Shown here: positions 15,696 to 24,089 of the stretch, in pieces
Layout: the number at the start of each line of letters is the position of its first letter
How positions within the stretch are numbered: position 1 is the first letter of the stretch
From: Streptomyces mutomycini
GTDB lineage: Bacteria > Actinomycetota > Actinomycetes > Streptomycetales > Streptomycetaceae
Length of the DNA: 62,273 nucleotides
Assembly (NCBI RefSeq): GCF_001700505.1
Contig: NZ_MAPV01000127.1
Location: forward strand, 1 to 62,273
Direction: 5' to 3'
Made by a program: the position numbers and the translations under genes
Notes under the pieces: generated by a model
Database searches by the model: none
What the model was told of the DNA's origin: nothing
Seen by the model: only the letters and a program-made list of their open reading frames with translations

Positions 15696-16759
15696 AACTC
15701 ACCCAGCACACCGTGCGGCTCGCCCTGGCCGAGCCCCTGCGCATCTCGCGATCGACCATGACGGCCCGCGACGCGGTGCGCCTCACCGTCGAGCACGCGG
15801 GGCTCAGCGGCCACGGAGAGGCCGTCACCAGCGTCTACTACGGACTCGACACACCCACCCTGCGACGCCTCGCCGCCCTTGCCGGCGAGCGGCTCACCCG
15901 CTTCGCCGAACCGGAATCCGCGCTGCACGCCCTGCGCGTCGGCGAACTCCTTCCGCCCGGCACCCCGGCGGCCGTGACAGCGGCAACCGAGGCGGCACTC
16001 CTCGACCTCGTCGGAAAACGCACCGCCACCGCGGTCCACCGCTTCCTCGGAGCTCCCGCGGCACCGAGGGCCGCCACGGCCCGCACTATCTCCCTCGTCT
16101 CCCCGGGGCGGGCGGCCGCCCAGGCCCGCGCTCTGGCCGAGGCGGGATTCACCGTCATCAAGATCAAGGCCGGCGACCGGGACCAGGACGCCGATCTGGA
16201 CCGGGTGCGCTCCGTCCGCGCCGCGGCCCCGGCCGCAAGGCTCCTCCTCGATCCCAACGGGGCCTGGTCGGCGGCACAGGCACGTCTGCTCCTGCCCCGG
16301 TTCGCCGGGCTCGGCATCGAAGCCGTGGAACAGCCCATCGCCCCCGGCGACCCGGAAGCCCTCGCGCGGCTCGCCGCCCACTCGCCCGTGCCGGTCATCG
16401 CGGACGAGGACGCGGTCACCTACGAGGACGCGCGACGGCTTGCCGGACGCGTCCACGGCATCAACGTCAAACTGGCCAAATGCGGCGGAGTGCACGCCGC
16501 CCTCCGCATCGCCGCCCTGATCGAGGGCAGTGGCACAGACCTGATGCTCGGCTGCCTGACCGCCAGCACCCTCGGTATCGCACCCGCCGTCCACATCGCC
16601 GACCGCGCCCGGTGGACCGACCTCGACGGGCATCTCCTGCTCGCCCACGACCCCTGGACCGGAATCGGCGGCGACGACGGATTCGTCGGCCCCGACGGGT
16701 CCCCGGGGCTCGGCGTACGGCCCCGCGCCACAGCCGGGGTCCGGAGCGCCGCCTCATGA
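15692..16759 (+). CDS. Dipeptide epimerase-like enolase-superfamily enzyme
   Basis: The 355-aa protein has the muconate lactonizing enzyme subgroup catalytic set: KxK at Lys157/Lys159 (VIKIKAG), metal ligands Asp187 (LLLDPNGAW), Glu213 (AVEQPI) and Asp238 (IADED), and the second-face base Lys260 in NVKLAKCGG. This arrangement is typical of dipeptide (for example Ala-Glu) epimerases and N-acylamino-acid racemases. With the upstream ATP-grasp ligase it suggests a dipeptide-like intermediate whose stereocentre is inverted. GTG at 15692 overlaps the previous stop. Confidence 0.85.
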   Translation: MKLTQHTVRLALAEPLRISRSTMTARDAVRLTVEHAGLSGHGEAVTSVYYGLDTPTLRRLAALAGERLTRFAEPESALHALRVGELLPPGTPAAVTAATEAALLDLVGKRTATAVHRFLGAPAAPRAATARTISLVSPGRAAAQARALAEAGFTVIKIKAGDRDQDADLDRVRSVRAAAPAARLLLDPNGAWSAAQARLLLPRFAGLGIEAVEQPIAPGDPEALARLAAHSPVPVIADEDAVTYEDARRLAGRVHGINVKLAKCGGVHAALRIAALIEGSGTDLMLGCLTASTLGIAPAVHIADRARWTDLDGHLLLAHDPWTGIGGDDGFVGPDGSPGLGVRPRATAGVRSAAS

Positions 16760-18030
16760 GGACCTGGCACGAGATCCGCGGATTCCCGCTCGCCGTCCGC
16801 CTGCTGCTGGTCAACCAACTCGGCGTCAACACAGGCTTCTACCTGCTCATCCCCTACCTCGCCACCCACCTCGGCGACAACCTGGGTATGTCGGCGGCCG
16901 TCGTCGGCATCGTCCTCGGCGTACGCAACCTGAGCCAGCAGGGCCTCTTCCTCATAGGCGGATCCGCCGCCGACCGGCTCGGCGCCCGAGGCGTCATCAT
17001 CGCCGGCTGCGCGATACGCACCGCCGGCTTCGCCCTCTTCGCACTCGGCGACGGACTGCCCGTCCTGCTCGCCGCCTCCGTACTCAGCGGAGTGGCCGGC
17101 GCCCTGTTCAACCCCGCCGTCCGCACCTACCTCGCGCAGGAGGCGGGGGAGCGCAAGGCGGAGGCCTTCGCCCTCTTCAACGTCTTCGCGACCACCGGGG
17201 CCCTCATCGGCCCTCTCCTGGGCAGCGCCCTGCTGCTCGTCGACTTCCGGGCCTCCGCGCTCACCGCCGCCGCAATCTTCGCCCTGCTCACCGTCGCCCA
17301 GGCCCTCGTGCTGCCCGCCCGGCCCGTGCCACCGGCCACGAGCAGCGTCACCGCCGACTGGCGCGAAGCAGTCGGCAACCGCGCCTTCCTCGCCTTCGCC
17401 CTGGCCATGGTCGGCATGTTCACCTTGGAGAACCAGCTCTATCTGCTGCTGCCCGCCGGGGCCCGGCAGGCCACCGGCTGGGACGGCGCCGCCGGACTCG
17501 TCTTCCTCGTGGGGACGATCGCGGGCATCGCCTTCCAGCTGCGGATCACCCGCGCGCTCAAGGGCCGCGGGGGCCGGGGACGCTGGATCGCCACCGGACT
17601 GGTGCTGATGGGGCTCGCCTTCGTGCCGCCCATGCTCGTCGCGGGCACGGACACACCTCCGGACGGCGCCCTGGACGCCACCCTGCGCGCCCTGCCCGTG
17701 CTGGTGGGGGCGCTGCTGCTGCACCTGGGCGTCATGACCGCGCAGCCCTTCGTCATGGAGCTGATCCCGGCCTTCGGCAGGCAGGCGCTCACGGGGACGT
17801 ACTTCGGAATCTTCTACGCCGTGTCCGGCATCGCCGCGGCCGTGGGGAACGCGGCTGTCGGCCGGGCCATGGACGCCGCCCGGCAAGGCGGGGACGGCAG
17901 TGGGGCCGCGCTGCTGCCCTGGGCCTGCTGCGTCGCCGCCGGCCTCGCCTCGGCGGCCGCCGTCACCTGGCTGCACCGCACCGGCACCCTGCCCCGGACA
18001 CAGCCCGCCCCCGTGGCGGTGACGGCGTGA
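16756..18030 (+). CDS. MFS exporter
   Basis: This 424-aa protein has about 12 membrane segments and the MFS loop signature AADRLGARG between helices 2 and 3. It begins RGFPLAVRLLLVNQLGVNTGFYLLIPYLA and resembles drug and siderophore exporters. Overlap of 4 bp on each side places it firmly in the operon. Its probable role is secretion of the operon product. It could also be a self-resistance efflux pump. Confidence 0.85.
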   Translation: MRTWHEIRGFPLAVRLLLVNQLGVNTGFYLLIPYLATHLGDNLGMSAAVVGIVLGVRNLSQQGLFLIGGSAADRLGARGVIIAGCAIRTAGFALFALGDGLPVLLAASVLSGVAGALFNPAVRTYLAQEAGERKAEAFALFNVFATTGALIGPLLGSALLLVDFRASALTAAAIFALLTVAQALVLPARPVPPATSSVTADWREAVGNRAFLAFALAMVGMFTLENQLYLLLPAGARQATGWDGAAGLVFLVGTIAGIAFQLRITRALKGRGGRGRWIATGLVLMGLAFVPPMLVAGTDTPPDGALDATLRALPVLVGALLLHLGVMTAQPFVMELIPAFGRQALTGTYFGIFYAVSGIAAAVGNAAVGRAMDAARQGGDGSGAALLPWACCVAAGLASAAAVTWLHRTGTLPRTQPAPVAVTA

Positions 18031-18866
18031 AGCACCGTACGGGCAACCTGCTCACCGACCGCCCGGAACTCTACGAGGCCAGATTCCCCGACCCCGGGCG
18101 CCTCGCCGGGCGCTGGGCGGAGGACGTCCTGCGACGGTACGGCGCCGGCCCGGCCGTCCTCGACCTGGGCTGCGGGACCGGCCGCGACGCCGCCTGTCTC
18201 CAGGACGCCGGGCGGCGTGTCACCGCCGCCGACCTCTCCGGCGCCATGCTCGCCCACGCCCGCGCCCAGCACCCGGGGCCGGTGTACGTACAGGCCGATC
18301 TCAGCCGGTTCGATTTCGGCCACCGGGCCTTCGACGCCGTGGTGTGCCTGGACAGCTCACTGCTGTACTGCCACACGAACGAGCAGCTCGACGGCTTCCT
18401 GACCTCATGCCGCCGCACGCTGGTGCCCGGCGGCCTGCTGGTCGCGGAGATGCGCAACGGCGCGTACTTCCTCGGCCGGGACGAGCCTCCCCGCATCCCC
18501 GCCGTCTCCCGCTTCACCTGGCAGGGCACGACGTACCGCTCGACCACCGCGCTACGCGTGGACCGGGCCGCCCAACTCCTGCGGCGCACCCGGCGCTGGA
18601 CCGCCGACGACGGGAGCCCGCCCGTCGAGGAGCACTCCGCGTGGCGGCTGCTCCTGCCCCAGGAACTACGCCACTTCCTCACCGTCCACGGCTTCGACGT
18701 CCTCGCCCTGCACGACGGCCCCGGACCACGCACCGAACCGGTCTGGCAGCCGGGAGCCGAACCAGGGGCCGCCGCCGACGGCGACCGGCTCCACCTGATC
18801 GCCCGTAAGCCGGTCGGGGACTCCGCCGGCCACTCAGCCCACCCAGCAACAGGAGAACAGCCATGA
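18027..18866 (+). CDS. Class I SAM-dependent methyltransferase
   Basis: The 279-aa protein has motif I AVLDLGCGTGRDAACL (residues ~43-58), an acidic ribose-binding position in TAADLSGAML, VQADLSRFDF and CLDSSLLY. It looks like an O- or N-methyltransferase of small molecules. It overlaps the MFS and the binding-protein genes by 4 bp. Methylation of the metallophore or an intermediate is inferred from context. A C-terminal ~20 residues after RKP is low-complexity. Confidence 0.85.
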   Translation: MKHRTGNLLTDRPELYEARFPDPGRLAGRWAEDVLRRYGAGPAVLDLGCGTGRDAACLQDAGRRVTAADLSGAMLAHARAQHPGPVYVQADLSRFDFGHRAFDAVVCLDSSLLYCHTNEQLDGFLTSCRRTLVPGGLLVAEMRNGAYFLGRDEPPRIPAVSRFTWQGTTYRSTTALRVDRAAQLLRRTRRWTADDGSPPVEEHSAWRLLLPQELRHFLTVHGFDVLALHDGPGPRTEPVWQPGAEPGAAADGDRLHLIARKPVGDSAGHSAHPATGEQP

Positions 18867-20458
18867 CCGCATCTGCCGACAGACAGACACGCTTCCCCGG
18901 CCTGCGCAGGCGCGGCTTCCTCGCCGCCGCGGGGGGAGCCGCCGGCCTCGGCGCGCTCACGCTCGCCGGATGCTCCGGGACCGCCGACACGGGCGCCGCG
19001 ACCGGCAAGGGGGACGGCACGCCCCGGCGCGGCGGACGGGTACGCGCCGCCTTCGCCGGCGGCGGCGCGAGCGAAACCCTCGACCCGCACCTGGGCAATC
19101 TCTTCGCCGACGCCGCCCGCAGCAAGGCGATCTTCGACAAGCTCGCGGACTACGGGGCCGACCTGTCCGCGGTGCCGCGCCTGGCCGCGAAATGGGAGCC
19201 CAACGCCGGCCTGGACCGCTGGACCGTCACCCTGCGGCAGGCGGAGTTCCACGACGGGAAGCCGGTGACCGCCACCGACGTCCTGTACAGCTACCGCCGC
19301 ATCGCCGACCCCGACAAGGCCTACCGCGCCCGCGCGTCCCTGGAACCCATCGACCTGAAGGCCAGCCGCGCGACGGGGGAGCGGAGCATCGAGTTCGTGC
19401 TCAAGCGGCCGACGGCCGAATTCCCCAACGTGATGGCCGCCTTCGGCACCTACATCGTCCAGGACGGCGCGGCGGAGTTCGACCGCGCCCCGATCGGCTC
19501 GGGCCCTTTCCGGTTCGTCTCCTTCACCCCCGGGCGCTCCACCGTCCTGCGGCGCAACGACACCCACTGGGACGGCGCCCCGCACCTGGACGAACTCGAG
19601 TTCCTCGTCGCCAACGAGGAGTCCGCCCGGATCAACGCCCTCCTCGGCGGTCAGGTCGAATACGCCCACGAGCTCAACCCCGCCACCGGACGCGCCCACG
19701 AGAAGGCGGGCGGCATCGAGATCGTCCGGCTGCGGAACAGCGCCATGCAGGCCTTCGCCATGAAGACCGACCGCCCGCCCTTCGACGACCCCAGGGTCCG
19801 CCAGGCCTTCTTCCTCATCGCCGACCGTGAGGAGCTGGTGAACGGGGCCCTCTCGGGCGCCGGAGAGACCGGCAACGACCTCTTCGGCAAGGGATACGAG
19901 TACTACGCGGACGAACTCCCCCAGCGCGAACAGGACATCGACCGGGCCCGCCACCTCCTGAAGCAGGCAGGTGCCGAAGGTCTGAAGGTCACCCTCGACA
20001 CCTCCGCCGTCGCCGCCGGCTTCACCGAGGCCGCCGGGATCTTCCGCGACCAGGCGGCTCGGGCCGGAGTCACCGTCGACGTGCGGATGGGCAGCAAGGA
20101 CTCCTACTGGAAGGACATCCTCGACTCCGGCACCCTGTGCTGCTACCGCTCGGGAGCCATGCCCATCGAGTCCCACATCTCCCAGCGACTGCTCACGGAC
20201 TCCACCACCAACGCCACCAAGTGGCAGGACAAGAACTTCGACGCCCTCTACCAGCAGGCCCAGTCCACCCGGGACAGGACGGCACGGGCCGCGCTCTACG
20301 GGCGGATGCAGCGACAGCTGCACTCCGAAGGAGGCTTCCTCGTCTGGGGCTTCGGCGACTGGATCCTGGGCACCGCACGTTCCCTGCGGGGCGTCGCCCG
20401 TGAAGCACCCGCCAACACCCTGGACTGGGCGCGCTTCGACAAGGTCTGGCTGGCGTGA
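18863..20458 (+). CDS. ABC importer substrate-binding lipoprotein, oligopeptide/nickel family 5
   Basis: The 531-aa protein starts with a Tat-type lipoprotein signal: RRR at 15-17, a hydrophobic stretch and lipobox LAGC with Cys37. The mature part follows SBP family 5 (SETLDPHLGN, FHDGKPVTATDVLYSYRR, GSGPFRFVSF, DDPRVRQAFFLIADREELV). This family carries oligopeptides, nickel and metal-opine complexes. A twin-arginine signal means it is exported folded. In this operon it should capture the metal-loaded product outside the cell; peptide scavenging is the alternative. Confidence 0.9.
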   Translation: MTASADRQTRFPGLRRRGFLAAAGGAAGLGALTLAGCSGTADTGAATGKGDGTPRRGGRVRAAFAGGGASETLDPHLGNLFADAARSKAIFDKLADYGADLSAVPRLAAKWEPNAGLDRWTVTLRQAEFHDGKPVTATDVLYSYRRIADPDKAYRARASLEPIDLKASRATGERSIEFVLKRPTAEFPNVMAAFGTYIVQDGAAEFDRAPIGSGPFRFVSFTPGRSTVLRRNDTHWDGAPHLDELEFLVANEESARINALLGGQVEYAHELNPATGRAHEKAGGIEIVRLRNSAMQAFAMKTDRPPFDDPRVRQAFFLIADREELVNGALSGAGETGNDLFGKGYEYYADELPQREQDIDRARHLLKQAGAEGLKVTLDTSAVAAGFTEAAGIFRDQAARAGVTVDVRMGSKDSYWKDILDSGTLCCYRSGAMPIESHISQRLLTDSTTNATKWQDKNFDALYQQAQSTRDRTARAALYGRMQRQLHSEGGFLVWGFGDWILGTARSLRGVAREAPANTLDWARFDKVWLA

Positions 20459-21408
20459 ACGGACTGCGTTCCTGGATCGCCCGGCGGCTCCTCCTCGGCG
20501 CCGTGCAGACCGCGGCCGTCGTGCTGCTGGTCTTCGCGCTCACCGAGGCGCTGCCGGGCGACGCCGCGGTGGCCTTCGCCGGGGACCAGCCCGACCCGGA
20601 GCGGATCGCCGCCGTTCGCGAGGCGATGGGGCTCGACCGTCCGGCACACGAGCGACTGGCCGACTGGGTCACGGGCCTGCTCCACGGCGACTTCGGCACC
20701 TCGCTCACCTCCGGGCGGCCCGTGTCCGGATTCCTTGCCGACGGCTTCGGCCCCACCCTGCTCCTCGCCACGCTCACGGTCCTGCTCCTGGTCCCGGTGG
20801 GGGTGGGCCTCGGTGTCCTCGCCGCCCGCCACGAAGGGCGCTTCACCGACCGGCTCATCAGCTCCGCGACCCTCGGCGTCTACGCCGTACCCGAATTCGC
20901 CCTGGGAGTCCTGCTGGTGAGCGTCTTCGCCCTGCGGCTCGGCTGGCTCCCGCCGACCGCCGTCGGCTACGGCACCGGGCTGCTCGAGCATCCATCCGTG
21001 CTCGTCCTGCCCGTCCTGGTGCTGCTCGCCCGTCCCGTCTGCTCCCTGGCCCGACTGGTCAGGGCCGGCATGATCGAGGCGCTCGCCGCCCCCTACACCG
21101 CCCATGCGGAGCGGTACGGGATCTCCGGGGCCCGCATCCGCTACACACACGCCCTGCCCAACGCCCTCGCCCCCGCCACCCAGCAACTCGCCCGCACCAT
21201 CGACTGGCTGCTGTGCGGCGTCATCGTCGTGGAGGCCCTCTACGTGATCCCCGGACTCGGTACCGTCCTCATGAACGCGGTCGCCGACCGCGACATCCCC
21301 GTCGTACAGGGACTCGCGGTGGTCTTCGGTCTCGCCACCGTCGTGCTCAACCTCGGCGCCGACCTCGTCACACACCGGCTCGCCCCACGCTCGGCGGTGG
21401 CGGCGTGA
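20455..21408 (+). CDS. ABC importer permease 1 (DppB/NikB-like)
   Basis: The 317-aa protein has six membrane segments and the cytoplasmic coupling motif region AERYGISGARIRYTHALPNALAP, as in DppB/NikB. The N-terminal segment RRLLLGAVQTAAVVLLVFALT and the periplasmic loop with LPGDAAVAFAGDQPDPE are typical. GTG start overlaps the binding-protein stop by 4 bp. It pairs with the following permease. Confidence 0.9.
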   Translation: MNGLRSWIARRLLLGAVQTAAVVLLVFALTEALPGDAAVAFAGDQPDPERIAAVREAMGLDRPAHERLADWVTGLLHGDFGTSLTSGRPVSGFLADGFGPTLLLATLTVLLLVPVGVGLGVLAARHEGRFTDRLISSATLGVYAVPEFALGVLLVSVFALRLGWLPPTAVGYGTGLLEHPSVLVLPVLVLLARPVCSLARLVRAGMIEALAAPYTAHAERYGISGARIRYTHALPNALAPATQQLARTIDWLLCGVIVVEALYVIPGLGTVLMNAVADRDIPVVQGLAVVFGLATVVLNLGADLVTHRLAPRSAVAA

Positions 21409-22214
21409 AACGGCTCCGCCGGTACGGCCCCGGAGTGGCCGTGGCCGCGATCCCGCTCGGCCTCGCCCTCGTCGGGCCGTTCCTCGTGGGGGAACCCCCG
21501 GCCCGCGCCGCCTCCTTCACCCTCGGCGGCGGCCACCGGCTCGGCACGGACTTCGTCGGCCGGGACGTCGTGCACCAGGTGCTGCTCGGCGGGCGGCCCG
21601 TGGTCCTCGTCGCGCTTGCGGCAACGGCGCTGGCGTACCTCGTCGCCCTGCCGATCGGACTGATCAGCGCGCTCACCCACCGAAGGTGGCTGGAGGAAGT
21701 GCTGATGCGTCCACCGGACGTGCTCCTCGCCGTTCCCTCGCTGCTCATGATCCTGCTGGTCGCCGCCGCCTTCCCTCCCGGAGCGGCGGGGCTCGCCCTC
21801 CTGGTGGCCTTCGTCTCGATCCCGGACGCGGCCCGGATCGTACGCGCGGCCGCAGCGGAGGCGGCCTCCCGGCCCGCCGTGGAGGCGCTGCGGATGCAGG
21901 GGGAGAGCTGGTGGCGCCTCGCCGTGGGATACGTGGGCCGGTCCATCCTGCGCACCCTGGCAGCCGACGCCGGCATCCGGCTCACCGGCGTGCTCTACCT
22001 GGTGGCCACCGCGGCCTTCCTGGGCATCGGGGTCGCCCCGGACGCCGCCGACTGGGCCGTGATGGTCGACCGTAACCGCACCGGGCTGCTCATCCAGCCC
22101 TGGGCGGTCGTCGTACCCGCCCTGCTGATCGTCGCGCTCACCATGGGCGCCAACCTGCTCGTCGACGCCGCGATGGAGAGCCGCGGACCGTCCCGCAAGG
22201 GCCGTCGCCCATGA
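21405..22214 (+). CDS. ABC importer permease 2 (DppC/NikC-like)
   Basis: The 269-aa protein has the DppC/NikC pattern: an early LGTDFVGRDVVHQVLLGG, five to six membrane segments and the coupling loop around AVEALRMQGESWWRLAVGY. The true start is the GTG at 21405 overlapping the previous stop; the longer open frame upstream is a shadow of permease 1. Confidence 0.88.
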   Translation: MKRLRRYGPGVAVAAIPLGLALVGPFLVGEPPARAASFTLGGGHRLGTDFVGRDVVHQVLLGGRPVVLVALAATALAYLVALPIGLISALTHRRWLEEVLMRPPDVLLAVPSLLMILLVAAAFPPGAAGLALLVAFVSIPDAARIVRAAAAEAASRPAVEALRMQGESWWRLAVGYVGRSILRTLAADAGIRLTGVLYLVATAAFLGIGVAPDAADWAVMVDRNRTGLLIQPWAVVVPALLIVALTMGANLLVDAAMESRGPSRKGRRP

Positions 22215-23758
22215 AGGAGAACCCCGTGATCGTCACCGTCACCGGGCTGACCGTCGAGGTCGAGGGGCGGACGCTCGTCGACCGGGTCTCGCTGAGGATC
22301 CGGCCCGGCACCGTCACCGCCCTGGTCGGCGCGTCCGGCAGCGGCAAGACCACGACCGGCCTCGCCCTGCTCGGCGAATACCCCCCGGGTGCACGTGTGA
22401 CGGGCGACGTGGCCGTGCACGGAACCCGGATCGGCTACGTCCCCCAGCATCCCGCAGCCGTGCTCAACCCCGCCCGCCGCACCGGGGCACTCCTGCTCGA
22501 TCTGGCGCGGCAGCAAGTTCGGGACCTGCCCCGCTCACAGCGTCGTACCGCTGCCCGGCTGCGTGTCACGGCGGCACTCGCCGATGCCCAACTCGACGAT
22601 GCGGAAGAGGTGCTGAGCCGCTACCCGCACCAGCTCTCCGGCGGCCAGCAGCAACGCGTGGTCCTGGCACAGGCGCTGCTCCTCGGCGCCCGAGTCGTCA
22701 TCGCGGACGAACCCACCACCGGACAGGACGCCCTGACCAAACGTCGCATCGTCGACCAGCTGGCTCAGGTGGCGGGCCGGGGCATCGCCGTGCTGCTGCT
22801 CAGCCACGACCTCGACGTCGTACGCGAACTGGCCGACGAGGTAGTGGTGCTGCGCGGCGGCCGGGTGGTGGAGCAGGGCCCGGGCCACCGGATCCTCGAT
22901 GCCCCCGCACACCCGTGGACCAAGGAGCTTCTCGCCGAGCCGAGGGCCCTGCCGTACGCCGACCCCGAGCACGCCGGCGCGGAAATACTGACCGTCAGCG
23001 GGCTCACCGCCCGGCACCGGACCGGCGGAGCCCGCGTGCCGGTGCTGAGCGTGGACCGGCTCACTCTCCGCAGTGGCGAATGCCTCGCCGTCGTCGGACG
23101 CTCGGGCAGCGGCAAGACCACCCTCGCCCGCTGCCTCGCCGGCCTCCACCGCGACCACACCGGCCAGATCCTGCTCGACGGCGAGCCGCTGCCGCGCAGC
23201 CTGCGCGACCGCAGCCGCGAGCAGCTCGCCGCCGTGCAGTACGTCTTCCAGGACGCGCGCGCCGCCTTCGACGAACACCGGCCGGTCCTGGACCAGGTGG
23301 CGCGTACGGCGGTACGCCTTCACGGTGCCGGATCCCAGGAGGCGACGGCGGAGGCCCGGCGGGTGCTGACGGACCTGGGACTGGACGACAGCCTCGTCCG
23401 CAGGCTGCCGGGCCGGCTGTCCGGCGGCGAACTCCAGCGCGCGGCCCTCGCCAGAGCGCTCCTCGCGCGGCCGCGGGTGCTGGTCTGCGACGAGATCACC
23501 TCGGGGCTGGACCCGGTGACCCGGCGCTCCCTGCTGGACCTGCTCGCGACCCTGGTCCGCCGGAAGGACGGTCCGGGCGTCGTGCTCATCACCCACGACC
23601 TCGACACAGCGGCACCGGCCACCCGCGTGGCCGTGCTGGACGGCGGGGAGGTGGTCGAGGAGGGCCCCGCGGAGCAGATCCTGACCGCCCCCCGGCACCC
23701 GTTCACGGTCTCGCTGCTCGGTGCGTCGGACAGGTGGGGAGCCGCCGTACGCCCCTGA
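22211..23758 (+). CDS. ABC importer ATPase with two nucleotide-binding domains
   Basis: The 515-aa protein fuses DppD- and DppF-like ATPases. The first domain has Walker A GASGSGKT at 40-47, signature LSGGQQQRV near 141 and Walker B VIADEPTTG. The second has GRSGSGKT near 296, LSGGELQRA near 404 and VLVCDEITSGLD. Linker RILDAPAHPWTKELL marks the end of domain 1. It drives the two permeases. It is the last overlapping gene of the operon; no clear terminator follows. Confidence 0.9.
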   Translation: MKENPVIVTVTGLTVEVEGRTLVDRVSLRIRPGTVTALVGASGSGKTTTGLALLGEYPPGARVTGDVAVHGTRIGYVPQHPAAVLNPARRTGALLLDLARQQVRDLPRSQRRTAARLRVTAALADAQLDDAEEVLSRYPHQLSGGQQQRVVLAQALLLGARVVIADEPTTGQDALTKRRIVDQLAQVAGRGIAVLLLSHDLDVVRELADEVVVLRGGRVVEQGPGHRILDAPAHPWTKELLAEPRALPYADPEHAGAEILTVSGLTARHRTGGARVPVLSVDRLTLRSGECLAVVGRSGSGKTTLARCLAGLHRDHTGQILLDGEPLPRSLRDRSREQLAAVQYVFQDARAAFDEHRPVLDQVARTAVRLHGAGSQEATAEARRVLTDLGLDDSLVRRLPGRLSGGELQRAALARALLARPRVLVCDEITSGLDPVTRRSLLDLLATLVRRKDGPGVVLITHDLDTAAPATRVAVLDGGEVVEEGPAEQILTAPRHPFTVSLLGASDRWGAAVRP

Positions 23759-24089
23759 AGCGGAATCCGGGCCACCCGTCCGGACGTACACTCGGCCCAT
23801 GGGTCATACCGGCGTCACAGGGAAGTGCCTGCACCAGGCCGCCCCCGGTGTGCCCGCAAGCCGCCGTGCCGCCCTGCACGGTCACGGCTAGCGACCTTCA
23901 GCGGTCACCGCTCCCGGGCGACACCTCGCCCGTCCGCCGTATGCGGGCGCCCCACCGATCAGTGCGCGCCCCGATTCCACCTCGTACGTCGCACGCGCTC
24001 CACTTCACCACCGCTGCTTCGGCGCACCGCCGACGCGGCGTTCCGGCGAGGGCCGCACCACGGCTCGAGCCACCCTCGAAGGGACCACC
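23759..24089 (+). other. Gap between the operon and the MurE-like gene, with a possible leaderless 30-codon frame
   Basis: These 331 bases have no supported gene. A TACACT hexamer (23788-23793 region) lies 6 nt before an ATG at 23799 that opens a 30-codon frame ending at 23891 (MGHTGVTGKCLHQAAPG...). This is the spacing of a leaderless Streptomyces start, but the peptide matches nothing I know. No terminator for the ten-gene operon is evident. Confidence 0.25.

Noticed and set aside
18071..20323. 750-codon minus-strand open frame
   Set aside because: Antisense to the methyltransferase and binding-protein genes, which have clear motifs, overlaps and a lipoprotein signal.
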